A stretch of 32,220 bases of DNA from Campylobacteraceae bacterium. GTDB taxonomy: Bacteria; Campylobacterota; Campylobacteria; Campylobacterales; Sulfurovaceae. Location of the stretch: positions 1-32,220 of the forward strand of contig JAMOOX010000132.1 in the NCBI GenBank assembly GCA_027065045.1. The letters run 5' to 3'. Below, piece after piece: positions 8,238-15,480 of this stretch; the stretch's first letter is position 1, and each line of letters begins with the position of its first letter. The notes under the pieces are model-generated. The model was given only the letters and a program-made list of their open reading frames with translations. It made no database searches and was not told the DNA's origin. A program made the translations under genes and the position numbers.

Positions 8238-8383
8238 GTAGGGTGGGTAAAAACCACCAATTTAATATTAAACTTCTTGCAAAACTTGGAACTGGTGCTT
8301 TAGCTCCAGCTTTTGGTGAGGCTGAAGCCATCATTTCCGATTAGTTTTGCATATATTTAATATTTGGTTGCACCAAACCTACC
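8238..8383. repeat. Inverted pair of GTAGG-type hairpin repeats around another repeat
   Basis: The left unit (8238-8258) starts GTAGGGTGGGT and closes with CCACC. The right unit, inverted (8363-8383), has TTTGGT-TGC-ACCAAA arms and ends CCTACC, which reads GGTAGG on the minus strand. Inside lie AT-rich stretches, GCAAAAC (8279-8285) matched by GTTTTGC (8344-8350), and the separate GGAA...TTCC hairpin (8288-8338). Together it looks like nested inverted repeats filling the gap between tagD and mqnA. It may also terminate both converging genes. Confidence 0.7.
8288..8338 (+). repeat. GGAA-TG-TG hairpin repeat, copy 1
   Basis: Two ~23-base imperfectly complementary halves. The left reads GGAACTGGTGCTTTAGCTCC; the right, read on the other strand, starts GGAAATGATGGCTTCAGCCT. 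The same element, inverted relative to this copy, is found at 14802-14855, showing a dispersed family. Confidence 0.75.
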
Positions 8384-8399
8384 TAAGAGATTTATATAA

Positions 8400-9050
8400 T
8401 TATAAATCTCTAGCCTTCTTAATAAAAAGCTTAAATGCCCTATTCCCTTTATAATCAATCTCATAGTTAATAAAAGATAAATACTCTATTAACTCTCTAG
8501 GTTTAATGCCTCTTTTTAACGCCTCTTTTTTGAGAATATATTGAGGTATCCTTACATTACTATATATAAACTTTTTTGCAATGCTTTCTATCTCTTGTTG
8601 ATGTGAGTTATAACAAAGCCTTGCAAATACAAAAGGCAATTTATATCTCTTATACCACTCACTAGCCAAATCTATCACATCACCACCATCAAGATAATAT
8701 CTCAATGCCCTATCCCCTATAATTACCTCACCATCAAGATTAAGTATTTTTGCCAACTTATTAGATGATGCAGAGGCACTATCATCTCTATTTCTACTAT
8801 TTGGTATCACAAATACACTCCGTACCTCTTTGTGAGCTACTATACCAATACTACTACATTTACATCTACGAGATTCTATACTAGATATAAAAGCACCATC
8901 AATAGTTCGTCTTTTAAATCTCTTATTAATAATTGAGGGGACATCTCTTTTGTATCTAAGACCTTGATAAATATTTGAATTTTTCATATATTTTTTAAGA
9001 AATATATGAAAAGGCAACAGATTTAGATACTCTATACTTCCAAAAGTCAT
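8400..9050 (-). CDS. mqnA: Chorismate dehydratase MqnA (futalosine menaquinone pathway)
   Basis: Turns chorismate into 3-enolpyruvylbenzoate, the entry to menaquinone through futalosine. It has 216 residues, on the short side as in Campylobacter. It starts MTFGSIEYLNLLPFHIFLKK, and has DGAFISSIESRR (51-62), LDGEVIIGDRALRYYLDGGD (104-123) and WYKRYKLPFVFARL (132-145). These match the Campylobacterota MqnA form of the periplasmic-binding-protein-like fold. It is monocistronic here; the gene on its left is separated by repeats. Menaquinone made this way would serve the cbb3-linked respiratory chain, although c-type electron carriers intervene. Confidence 0.88.
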   Translation of the reverse strand: MTFGSIEYLNLLPFHIFLKKYMKNSNIYQGLRYKRDVPSIINKRFKRRTIDGAFISSIESRRCKCSSIGIVAHKEVRSVFVIPNSRNRDDSASASSNKLAKILNLDGEVIIGDRALRYYLDGGDVIDLASEWYKRYKLPFVFARLCYNSHQQEIESIAKKFIYSNVRIPQYILKKEALKRGIKPRELIEYLSFINYEIDYKGNRAFKLFIKKARDL

Positions 9051-9142
9051 TTAATATATTCTCTTTTTAAGCTATTATATCACGATTTATCATGGAATTA
9101 TTAACAAATCATTAACTTTTTGTTAATTTTTATTAAAAATCC

Positions 9143-9172
9143 TTGACTTTTTAAAGAATCCTATGTTATAAT
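9143..9172 (+). promoter_or_regulatory. Porin promoter
   Basis: TTGACT (9143-9148), an 18-base spacer and TATAAT (9167-9172), about 40 bases ahead of the porin start. A clear GAGGAGA ribosome site follows at ~9201. This is a near-consensus vegetative promoter, stronger than others in the window, and agrees with the porin's biased codons. Confidence 0.8.
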
Positions 9173-9211
9173 TCCTAAAATCATAAACAAAAAATATTCT
9201 GAGGAGAAATT

Positions 9212-10579
9212 ATGAAAAAACTATTATTATTATCAATCGCAGCATCAGCTGTACTATTTGCTGGTGGAGACATCAAAGAAGTTGTTATACCAGAAGAGGT
9301 AGAAGTTAAACCTTGTCCAACATCAAATCTTAAGTGGTATGGTCAAACTGTACTTTATTATCAAACAGTAGAAAATGGTGCAGCTGTAACTGACAATGAA
9401 TTATTTGATGGTGATGTTTCAAAAGCAAATGCTGGTATTAAATTAGGTGTTACAGGTAGTAACCTTATGGATACAGGTATTGGATTTGGTGTAGAAATTG
9501 TTGCACTTGGTTCTTTAGGTTTAGAAAAAGATGGTGATGCTATCGCTGTTCCTGCTCCTGTTGGTTTTGTTGATGGTGGTGCTGATGGAATAGTAAATGA
9601 TTTCGTATCTGGTACAATGCAAGGAGCAGGTGCTGGAATTAATGGTGGTGAATTAACACAAGCTTACCTTACATATACAGCCGGTAATACAACAGCTAAA
9701 GTTGGTAGAATGTATCTTCCAAAAAATCTTTCTCCATTTGCTTTCTCTGAAAAATGGAATGTATTCTCTAACTCATTTGAAGCAGCACTTCTTATAAACT
9801 CTGATTTACCAGATACTACTTTAGTTGGTGCTTGGATTGCTAGAGGAAATGCTATTGGTAACCTAGGAGCATGGGCTGATATTGGTGCTAATAATAATGG
9901 TGCTTTAATGTTAACTGCTGTTAATAAATCAGTTGCTGGTCTTACTCTTACAGGTTCTTTCTACTTCTTATCAGAAGCTGGATTATTAGCTGAAGATACT
10001 ATCGCTTTATGGGGTGATGCTAAATTTAGTACAAAAGTAGCTGGTAATACAATTAATGTTGGTGTTCAAGGTGGTACATTAGATGTTGATTCTACAGATG
10101 CTACAATCGCTTATGGTGTAAAAGCTGGTGGTAACTTTGCTATCCCTGCATTTGGTAGTGTAGCATTAAGTGCAGCATATACAGGTGTTGATTTACAAAA
10201 TGGTGCTGGTAACTTAGCTGTTAGAAATATTTCTACAGGTGTAAAAACTCCACTATATACACAAATGGTTGCTAACCAAAACTTTATTTCAGGTGCTAAC
10301 TCTGTTTTAGGTACTGCTGATACAATCGTAGTAAAAGGTTCAGCTACTTATGATTTACCAGCAATTGGTAATACAACTCTTACTGTTGCTTATGGTATGA
10401 CAGAAATGGAAACAGGTGCAGGTGTTACATTGAATGATTATAATGAATTAGATGTAATTGCTACAGCTAAAATTGGTAATGCACAAGTACTTGCTGCTTA
10501 TGTTGCTACTGAAGTTGATGATGGTGTTGATGCTACAGATAATGACATCGTTCGTGTATGGGCTAAATGGAACTTCTAG
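9212..10579 (+). CDS. Major outer-membrane porin
   Basis: A 455-residue exported beta-barrel protein. Residues 1-18 are a signal peptide (MKKLLLLSIAASAVLFAG), likely cut after Ala-17 or nearby. The body alternates Gly, aromatic and hydrophobic strands, with many GNTTAKVGR-, GLTLTGSFYF- and IGNTTLTVAYG-like hairpins. The last residues RVWAKWNF end in Phe, the usual outer-membrane signature. It resembles the porins of Sulfurovum/Sulfurimonas and more loosely Campylobacter MOMP or the OprD-like group; I cannot place it more precisely. Base composition is visibly less AT-rich than the neighbours, with GGT/GCT/GTT codons, typical of very high expression rather than transfer. It has its own promoter and hairpin terminator. 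Confidence 0.85.
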   Translation: MKKLLLLSIAASAVLFAGGDIKEVVIPEEVEVKPCPTSNLKWYGQTVLYYQTVENGAAVTDNELFDGDVSKANAGIKLGVTGSNLMDTGIGFGVEIVALGSLGLEKDGDAIAVPAPVGFVDGGADGIVNDFVSGTMQGAGAGINGGELTQAYLTYTAGNTTAKVGRMYLPKNLSPFAFSEKWNVFSNSFEAALLINSDLPDTTLVGAWIARGNAIGNLGAWADIGANNNGALMLTAVNKSVAGLTLTGSFYFLSEAGLLAEDTIALWGDAKFSTKVAGNTINVGVQGGTLDVDSTDATIAYGVKAGGNFAIPAFGSVALSAAYTGVDLQNGAGNLAVRNISTGVKTPLYTQMVANQNFISGANSVLGTADTIVVKGSATYDLPAIGNTTLTVAYGMTEMETGAGVTLNDYNELDVIATAKIGNAQVLAAYVATEVDDGVDATDNDIVRVWAKWNF

Positions 10580-10598
10580 TTTTAGACTATTTTTGTTC

Positions 10599-10624
10599 GT
10601 AAGTTCGGTTTCTACCGAACTTAC
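10599..10624 (+). terminator. Porin terminator hairpin
   Basis: A perfect 11-base stem, GTAAGTTCGGT paired with ACCGAACTTAC, with a TTCT loop, 20 bases after the porin stop. The following sequence is T-rich but not a clean T tract, so termination may be partial. Confidence 0.7.
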
Positions 10625-10635
10625 ACCCATTTATT

Positions 10636-10704
10636 AAATATTTTAAATAAATATATCTGTAATTATTTAAAATATTTTGTAGGGTGTTGTCCCCTGACAA
10701 CACC
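10636..10704 (+). repeat. AT-rich inverted repeat plus GTAGGGTG hairpin repeat
   Basis: Perfect 15-base arms at 10636-10650 and 10663-10677, with a 12-base loop, are followed at once by a hairpin repeat (10679-10704). The repeat has head GTAGGGTG, arms GTGTTGTC and GACAACAC with a CCCT loop, and a CC end. A similar ATTTAAAATA flank precedes the copy at 28333, so the flank is probably part of the mobile or duplicated unit. Confidence 0.75.
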
Positions 10705-10744
10705 AAAATAGAAAATACTCTTTTAAATTTTACTCCCCTTTAAC

Positions 10745-10773
10745 TTGACAACTATTTTAAAATATTGTATTAT
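10745..10773 (+). promoter_or_regulatory. Promoter of the antitoxin gene
   Basis: TTGACA (10745-10750), a 17-base spacer and TATTAT (10768-10773). It lies 84 bases before the antitoxin start, leaving a ~75-base leader that contains a shortened hairpin repeat at 10811-10826. Confidence 0.65.
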
Positions 10774-10810
10774 ATAGATGTTTAATATAGCATAATTTAT
10801 AGATATAGAA

Positions 10811-10826
10811 TGGGTGCTAACCCACC
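10811..10826 (+). repeat. Shortened hairpin repeat
   Basis: TGGGTGCTAACCCACC: the GGGT/ACCC arms and CC end of the GTAGGGTGGGT family without its GTAGG head. It lies in the antitoxin mRNA leader. Confidence 0.5.
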
Positions 10827-10856
10827 AAATAAATTATATATTTTAGGAGTGCACTT

Positions 10857-11111
10857 ATGATAGCTACAAATCAGATAGAATATAGTAGAATAACTTTTTC
10901 TTTACCTAATAGTATGAATATAGCTTTAGATAATTTAAAAAATGAGATAAAACATTCAAAATCAGAAATTATAAAATTAGCAATAGAGAGTTATCTTGCT
11001 CAACAACAAAAAATAAAACTTCAAAAAGCTGTAGAAATGATGGCTAATGAGTATAAAGATGGTAATAATTTAACAGAATTTACTACTTTAGATAGTGAGG
11101 ACTTTCTTTGA
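10857..11111 (+). CDS. Ribbon-helix-helix antitoxin, partner of a decayed MazF toxin
   Basis: An 84-residue protein. Residues ~8-50 fit a ribbon-helix-helix DNA-binding fold: a beta strand (YSRITFSLP), a helix (MNIALDNLKNEIKH) and a second helix (SKSEIIKLAIESYLAQQ). An acidic, flexible tail (TEFTTLDSEDFL) would bind the toxin. The stop codon TGA overlaps a TTG start of the remains of a mazF gene, the usual antitoxin-toxin coupling. With the toxin broken, the protein would be an orphan repressor or antitoxin that could still neutralise a related toxin elsewhere; that is inference. GGAG precedes the ATG. Confidence 0.75.
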   Translation: MIATNQIEYSRITFSLPNSMNIALDNLKNEIKHSKSEIIKLAIESYLAQQQKIKLQKAVEMMANEYKDGNNLTEFTTLDSEDFL

Positions 11112-11217
11112 AACAGGGTGAAATTTGGCTCAAAATAGATTAGTTAAGAAGATAGGTTTCGTTGATAAAGAAACTTTAATTGCATGTAAAGAGTCATTAG
11201 ATATTGTATTTCAATAG
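11108..11217 (+). pseudogene. mazF/pemK-type toxin, only both ends left
   Basis: The first codons read (TTG) L-KQGEIWL, the typical start of MazF/PemK endoribonucleases. Right after the Trp, from 11128 in another frame, the text reads AQNRLVKKIGFVDKETL followed by IACKESLDIVFQ and TAG at 11215. That is the normal C-terminal end of the same family. The ~80 residues between, including the RNA-binding and catalytic core, are gone and the junction shifts frame. This is therefore a deletion remnant and not a functional toxin. Confidence 0.8.
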
Positions 11218-11254
11218 TGATTTAATTTTTTATATATCCCAATTTATGCTATAA

Positions 11255-11398
11255 TTATCCTATGAAAAAAGAGGAATAGAGAAAGGAATAATAACCACTG
11301 CTATTACAATGATAAAAGAGTTTAATCTATCTATTGATATAGTAGCTAAAAAGTTAAATATATCTATAGATGAACTTAAAAAATATTTAGACAAGTAG
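11255..11398 (+). pseudogene. C-terminal remnant of an Rpn-type (PD-(D/E)XK) nuclease gene
   Basis: The frame reads YEKRGIEKGIITTAITMIKE then FNLSIDIVAKKLNISIDEL and KKYLDK before TAG. This is the recurring tail of Rpn recombination-promoting nuclease/putative transposase proteins: a GIEKG linker followed by a helical 'iak.lnis.eel' module. No catalytic part is present. The TAG stop is inside the head of a GTAGGGTG repeat (11395-11420). A TATAAT and a separate ATG-led six-codon frame precede it, so transcription is possible. Confidence 0.65.
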
Positions 11399-11420
11399 GG
11401 TGTCGTCCCCTGACAACACC
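11395..11420 (+). repeat. GTAGGGTG hairpin repeat
   Basis: Head GTAGGGTG, arms GTGTCGTC and GACAACAC around a CCCT loop, then CC. It is nearly identical to the copy at 10679 except for one arm base, which gives a G-T pair on the opposite strand only. It lies 28 bases upstream of rimO. Confidence 0.75.
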
Positions 11421-11448
11421 AAAAATATAATAATAAAAAGAGATAAAA

Positions 11449-12753
11449 TTGAGTAAAAAATTACATTTAATTAGTTTAGGTTGTACCAAAAACCTAGTAG
11501 ATAGTGAAGTTATGTTGGGTAGATTAAAAGAGTATGAGGTGGTAGATGATGCCTCTATTTCAGATGTTATTATTATTAATACTTGTGGATTTATAGATTC
11601 TGCCAAAGAGGAGAGTATCAACACAATTCTTGATACTCATAATATACGAAAAGATAATTCGCTTTTAGTTGTAAGTGGATGTCTAAGTGAAAGATATAGA
11701 GAAGAGCTTCAAAAAGAGCTTCCTGAGGTAGATATATTTACAGGTGTTGGAGATTATGAGAAGATTGATGAACTAATAGCATCTAAAGAGAATAGATTTA
11801 GTGATAGTGTATATCTAGCAGATGAGAGTTCTAATCGTGTAATTACAGGTTCAAACTCTCATGCTTATATCAAAATATCAGAGGGTTGTAATCAAGTTTG
11901 TAGTTTTTGTGCTATTCCATCATTTAAAGGTAAATTACACTCTCGTGGATTAAATTCTATCAAAAAAGAGGTAGAGAGATTAGTAGCTAATGGATATTAT
12001 GAGTTCTCTTTTGTATCACAAGATAGTAGCTCTTTTGGTAGAGATATGGGATTAAAAGATGGTTTAATTGATTTAATTGATATGGTAGAAGAGATTGATG
12101 GGGTAAAGAGTGCCAAAATATTATATCTATATCCATCTACTACTACAATAGAGTTAATTGATAAAATTGCATACTCCAAGATTTTTGAAACATATTACGA
12201 TATGCCAATTCAACATATTGCAGATTCTATGTTACTTAAGATGAAGAGAGGATTTGGAGAAGAGGCTACAATTAGATTACTTGAACAAATGAAAAGTCAT
12301 AAAGATAGTATGATAAGAAGTGCGATTATAGCAGGACACCCAAATGAAAGTAAAGAGGAGTTTGAAAAAGTTTCTAAATTTGTAAAATCTTTTGAATTTG
12401 ATAGATTAAGTATCTTTGAATATTCTAATGAAGAGAGTACAAAAGCTCATACAATGGAGCAGTTAGATAGTGAATTAATTGCTAAAAGAGCAAATATTTT
12501 GGGTGATATTGCATCTAAAACAAATATAAAATCACTTAAAAATATGATAGGTAAAACTATTGATATTGTATTAAATGGAGAGAGTGATGAACATGAGTAT
12601 ATCCTCTCTGCTAGACCACTTAGTTGGGCATTTGAGATTGATGGAGATATATTAATCAATGATACAAATGAATTAGAGATTAAATATGGAGAGATTTATA
12701 GAGCCAAAATTACAGAGATAGCAGGAGATAGACTATTAGCCACATTAATTTAG
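11449..12753 (+). CDS. rimO: Ribosomal protein S12 methylthiotransferase RimO
   Basis: A radical-SAM enzyme that adds a methylthio group to an aspartate of ribosomal protein S12. It has 434 residues. The N-terminal UPF0004 domain has C12, C46 and C78 as cluster ligands. The radical-SAM motif is CNQVCSFC with C147, C151 and C154. The C-terminal TRAM-like RNA-binding segment begins around 372. The start LHLISLGCTKNLVDSEVMLG is the RimO rather than MiaB form. It starts with TTG at 11449 behind an AAGAGA. It overlaps the start of tilS, so the two are probably co-translated. Confidence 0.93.
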   Translation: MSKKLHLISLGCTKNLVDSEVMLGRLKEYEVVDDASISDVIIINTCGFIDSAKEESINTILDTHNIRKDNSLLVVSGCLSERYREELQKELPEVDIFTGVGDYEKIDELIASKENRFSDSVYLADESSNRVITGSNSHAYIKISEGCNQVCSFCAIPSFKGKLHSRGLNSIKKEVERLVANGYYEFSFVSQDSSSFGRDMGLKDGLIDLIDMVEEIDGVKSAKILYLYPSTTTIELIDKIAYSKIFETYYDMPIQHIADSMLLKMKRGFGEEATIRLLEQMKSHKDSMIRSAIIAGHPNESKEEFEKVSKFVKSFEFDRLSIFEYSNEESTKAHTMEQLDSELIAKRANILGDIASKTNIKSLKNMIGKTIDIVLNGESDEHEYILSARPLSWAFEIDGDILINDTNELEIKYGEIYRAKITEIAGDRLLATLI

Positions 12754-13718
12754 AGCATATAGAACTCTTAAAAGAGTCCAAAAATTTATTAGCTTTTTCA
12801 GCAGGAGTTGATTCTACGGCTCTATTTTTTCTACTATTACAAGAAGAGATAGAGTTTGATATAGCACTTGTTAATTATCAAACTAGAGATAGTTCAGATG
12901 ATGAAGAAAAATATGCCAAAGAGTTAGCTAATATATATGATATTAACTGTTATACAATACAATCTCTAATAATTGGAAATAATTTTGAAAAACAAGCAAG
13001 AGATATAAGATATAAATTTTTTGATAAACTAATGGTAGATTATGATAATCTATTAATGGGACATCAACTAAATGACCAATTAGAGTGGTTATTTATGAGA
13101 CTCTCCAAAGGTGCAGGATTAATGGAACTTATTGGATTAGAGTCAATATCTAATAGAAAAGATTATAAAGTTATTCGCCCCATTCTTCAAACCTCCAAAA
13201 ATGAACTTTTAGAGTTTTTAGATCAAAATAGTTATAAATATTTTGTTGATAGCTCAAATTTTAGTGATAAATATGAGAGAAATAGATTTAGAGAAGAGTT
13301 TGCAAATAGTTTTATAGATAAATATAGAGATGGTGTCAAAAAAAGTCTTGATTATCTAAAAACTGATAAATCTCAACTTACTCAAAATTTTAGAGAAATA
13401 TATAGCTATCAAGAGTTAATTATCCTCAAAATAGAAAATATGCAATATAAAATCAAAGCAGTAGATATAACACTCAAAAAACTAGGTTATCTACTAAGCA
13501 ATGCCCAACGAAATGAAATTATTCAATCAAACTCTATCGTAATTGGTGGATTATGGGTGGTTGAAAGTAGTAATAACTTAATCTATATATCACCCTATAT
13601 CAAAACTAAAATGCCAAAAGAGTACAAAGAGTTATATAGAAAAGCCAAAATTCCACCCAAAATTCGTCCATATTATTATCAAAACTCAATTGTGCCTAAT
13701 CTGGTGGCATATAATTAG
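12735..13718 (+). CDS. tilS: tRNA(Ile)-lysidine synthase TilS, apparent ATT start
   Basis: Modifies C34 of the tRNA-Ile CAU anticodon to lysidine so it reads AUA. From 12735 it has 327 residues. The PP-loop NLLAFSAGVDSTALFF sits near residues 18-33 (SAGVDS in place of the usual SGGxDS). MGHQLNDQLEWLFMRLSKGAG and RPILQTSKNEL are further family motifs. The first in-frame ATG (13032) lies after the ATP loop, and there is no GTG or TTG before it; an upstream TAG at 12729 closes the frame. The best candidate is ATT at 12735, seven bases after AGGAG; ATT at 12744 is the alternative. It overlaps rimO and converges on ccoS with a 23-base overlap. Confidence 0.88.
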   Translation: MSHINLEHIELLKESKNLLAFSAGVDSTALFFLLLQEEIEFDIALVNYQTRDSSDDEEKYAKELANIYDINCYTIQSLIIGNNFEKQARDIRYKFFDKLMVDYDNLLMGHQLNDQLEWLFMRLSKGAGLMELIGLESISNRKDYKVIRPILQTSKNELLEFLDQNSYKYFVDSSNFSDKYERNRFREEFANSFIDKYRDGVKKSLDYLKTDKSQLTQNFREIYSYQELIILKIENMQYKIKAVDITLKKLGYLLSNAQRNEIIQSNSIVIGGLWVVESSNNLIYISPYIKTKMPKEYKELYRKAKIPPKIRPYYYQNSIVPNLVAYN

Positions 13719-13926
13719 ATTTAGATTTTGTTTCTGCTCTTTTTTGCTTTTCACTCATTCTTACAGCATCCTCTAAATCCTCTTGGTTATCATATCTTGC
13801 CCCATCAATAAACTTAGATTGGTCATCAAACTGCCCAGTCTTCACACCCCAAATAAGAGCAAGAAGCCCCAATGCCCCAAGAAATGTAGATACACTTAAC
13901 ATCAATATAATTATACTTTCGCTCAT
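13696..13926 (-). CDS. ccoS: cbb3-type oxidase maturation protein CcoS
   Basis: A 76-residue membrane protein. One transmembrane helix at about 5-27 (IIILMLSVSTFLGALGLLAL) is followed by the diagnostic WGVKTGQFDD. The rest is a charged cytoplasmic tail ending YMPPD. CcoS is needed to load heme and copper into the CcoN subunit. It lies apart from the ccoNOQP operon, 3.6 kb away, and is divergent from uppP. Its tail overlaps the 3' end of tilS on the opposite strand. Confidence 0.88.
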   Translation of the reverse strand: MSESIIILMLSVSTFLGALGLLALIWGVKTGQFDDQSKFIDGARYDNQEDLEDAVRMSEKQKRAETKSKSNYMPPD

Positions 13927-13975
13927 ACTAATTTCCTTTGTGATATAATAGCAGATATTAATTAAAGGTAGTTAT

Positions 13976-14740
13976 ATGGATATTTTTCAAGCAATAATTA
14001 TAGGAATAATAGAGGGATTTACAGAGTTTTTACCTATATCTTCAACAGGACACATGATAGTAGCATCTCATTTTATGGGAATTGAACAAAATAGTATAAA
14101 CAAAGCTTACGAAGTAATTATACAATTTTCAGCAATCTTAGCAGTGATATTAGTATATAAAGATAAACTAAGCCCCCAAAATATAGAGCTATGGCAAAAA
14201 TTATTAATAGCATTCTTACCATTAGCAATTATAGGATTTATATTCAAAGATAATATCAAAGAGCTTTTTAGTATGAATATCGTAGCAATTATGTTTATAA
14301 TAGGTGGAATAATCTTTTTAATAGTAGAAAAGTTTTATGATGAGCAAAAAACTCACACCACAACTATAGATAACATTACATTCAAACAAGCCTTTTTTAT
14401 AGGATTAGCACAAATATTCTCACTAATTCCTGGCACAAGTAGAGCAGGGGCTACAATTATAGGGGGATTATTATTAAAATTAGATAGAAAGACCTCCACA
14501 GAGTTTTCATTTTTATTAGTAATTCCTGTAATGGGTGCAGTAAGTGGATATGATTTACTTAAACACTATGATGAGTTTGCTAATTTAGATTATACCCCAT
14601 TTATTATAGGATTTATAGTATCTTTTATAGTAGCCTATATTACAATCAAATCACTTTTAATATTTTTAGAGAGATTTACATTTGTATCATTTGGAATATA
14701 TAGAATATTATTTGGAATATTTTTATTAATTTATATGTAA
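13976..14740 (+). CDS. uppP: Undecaprenyl-diphosphate phosphatase
   Basis: Recycles undecaprenyl diphosphate to the lipid carrier for cell-wall and surface-glycan synthesis; it also confers bacitracin resistance in many bacteria. It has 254 residues with seven or eight membrane segments. Motif 1, EGFTEFLPISSTGH (13-26), includes the catalytic Glu; motif 2, PGTSRAGATIIGG (152-164), includes R156. Both are intact. The gene is alone in its unit and is followed by a repeat element and a strong terminator. Confidence 0.95.
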   Translation: MDIFQAIIIGIIEGFTEFLPISSTGHMIVASHFMGIEQNSINKAYEVIIQFSAILAVILVYKDKLSPQNIELWQKLLIAFLPLAIIGFIFKDNIKELFSMNIVAIMFIIGGIIFLIVEKFYDEQKTHTTTIDNITFKQAFFIGLAQIFSLIPGTSRAGATIIGGLLLKLDRKTSTEFSFLLVIPVMGAVSGYDLLKHYDEFANLDYTPFIIGFIVSFIVAYITIKSLLIFLERFTFVSFGIYRILFGIFLLIYM

Positions 14741-14750
14741 TAATTTTTTT

Positions 14751-14855
14751 GGACGAGATGACTTCAGCTCAATGCCAATGACTTAAGGATTATTGCTCTT
14801 CGGAAGTGATGGCTCCAGCTTCACTAAATACCTGCTGAAGCTAAAGCATCAGTTC
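14751..14855. repeat. GGAA-TG-TG hairpin repeat, copy 2 with an extra half unit
   Basis: Three related arms are visible: GGACGAGATGACTTCAGCTC (14751-14770), one starting GGAAGTGATGGCTCCAGCTT (14802-14824), and an inverted one ending GCATCAGTTCC (14833-14855). Arms two and three pair into a hairpin homologous to the element at 8288-8338. Arm one is a solo half, suggesting duplication or partial deletion. It lies between uppP and its terminator. Confidence 0.72.
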
Positions 14856-14879
14856 CAAAAAGTTAAATATTTTCCTGAT

Positions 14880-14918
14880 AGAGTATTATAAAACTTAATT
14901 TATAATACTCTTTTTTTT
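14880..14918 (+). terminator. Rho-independent terminator after uppP
   Basis: A perfect 13-base stem, AGAGTATTATAAA with TTTATAATACTCT, around ACTTAA, is followed by eight T. It is the clearest intrinsic terminator in the window. It reads in the uppP direction, beyond the repeat. Confidence 0.85.
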
Positions 14919-14988
14919 AGATATACTTCCTTAATATTTTAGAAAGATAAAGCAGAAGTATTAGCAAGAAGTATTAAAATTATGAATT

Positions 14989-15477
14989 TTATTCTACCCT
15001 TAGCAAATGCGTAGCTGATATTATATCTTGAAGAGATTTTTTATCTTTATGAAAAAATGGAATAAATAGTGGTATTATACTAATAATAGCAAGTAGTTCT
15101 ATATAGTATCTTAGTATTATAGAGCCTATTAATGGCTTATTCCCATCTCTATCTACAAGCTTTATATTATATGCTTTGCACCCTGGGGTTTGGGATTTTT
15201 TGGCAAAGAATACCACTACTAATATAAAGTTTGGAATTATAATATATATCCAACCCATTGCCATATTATTGCTAAAGTTCTCTCTGCTTCCTACTATTAC
15301 ATATACTACAAAGTACATTATTGGCATCAGTAGCATAAATAAATCTGTTAAGAATGCTTTGAATCTATCTCCAATGGAGGCGTAATTATTGTTATCTTTT
15401 ACTTCTGTTTTTTTCTCTTTTTTAGGTATATCTTTGATATTACCTTTTTTTATATCTCTAAATCTCTGTTTTGCCAT
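14989..15477 (-). CDS. RDD family membrane protein
   Basis: A 162-residue protein. A lysine-rich N-terminus (about 1-30) is followed by the RDD-type lead YASIGDRFKAFLTDLFMLL with the Arg and Asp of the family. There are three membrane segments (about 37-63, 71-93 and 120-141). A second motif, KSQTPGCKAYNIKLVDRDG, is the usual RDD turn after helix two, and a final SLQDIISATHLLRVE closes the domain. Roles proposed for RDD proteins include transport, but none is fixed. It starts three bases after the gspF stop, so it is probably co-transcribed with it. Confidence 0.85.
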   Translation of the reverse strand: MAKQRFRDIKKGNIKDIPKKEKKTEVKDNNNYASIGDRFKAFLTDLFMLLMPIMYFVVYVIVGSRENFSNNMAMGWIYIIIPNFILVVVFFAKKSQTPGCKAYNIKLVDRDGNKPLIGSIILRYYIELLAIISIIPLFIPFFHKDKKSLQDIISATHLLRVE

Positions 15478-15480
15478 CTC

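Noticed and set aside
8238-8383. Possible CRISPR-like or riboswitch structure
   Set aside because: Repeats are inverted hairpins without regular spacers, and there is no downstream gene in the right orientation with an expression platform.
10448-10630. 60-residue minus-strand frame over the porin end
   Set aside because: Antisense to a strongly supported porin gene and crossing its terminator hairpin; no family features.
13032-13718. TilS taken as a 228-residue N-terminally truncated pseudogene
   Set aside because: The reading frame continues intact upstream through the whole PP-loop region to 12735, so the gene is complete if ATT is used as start.
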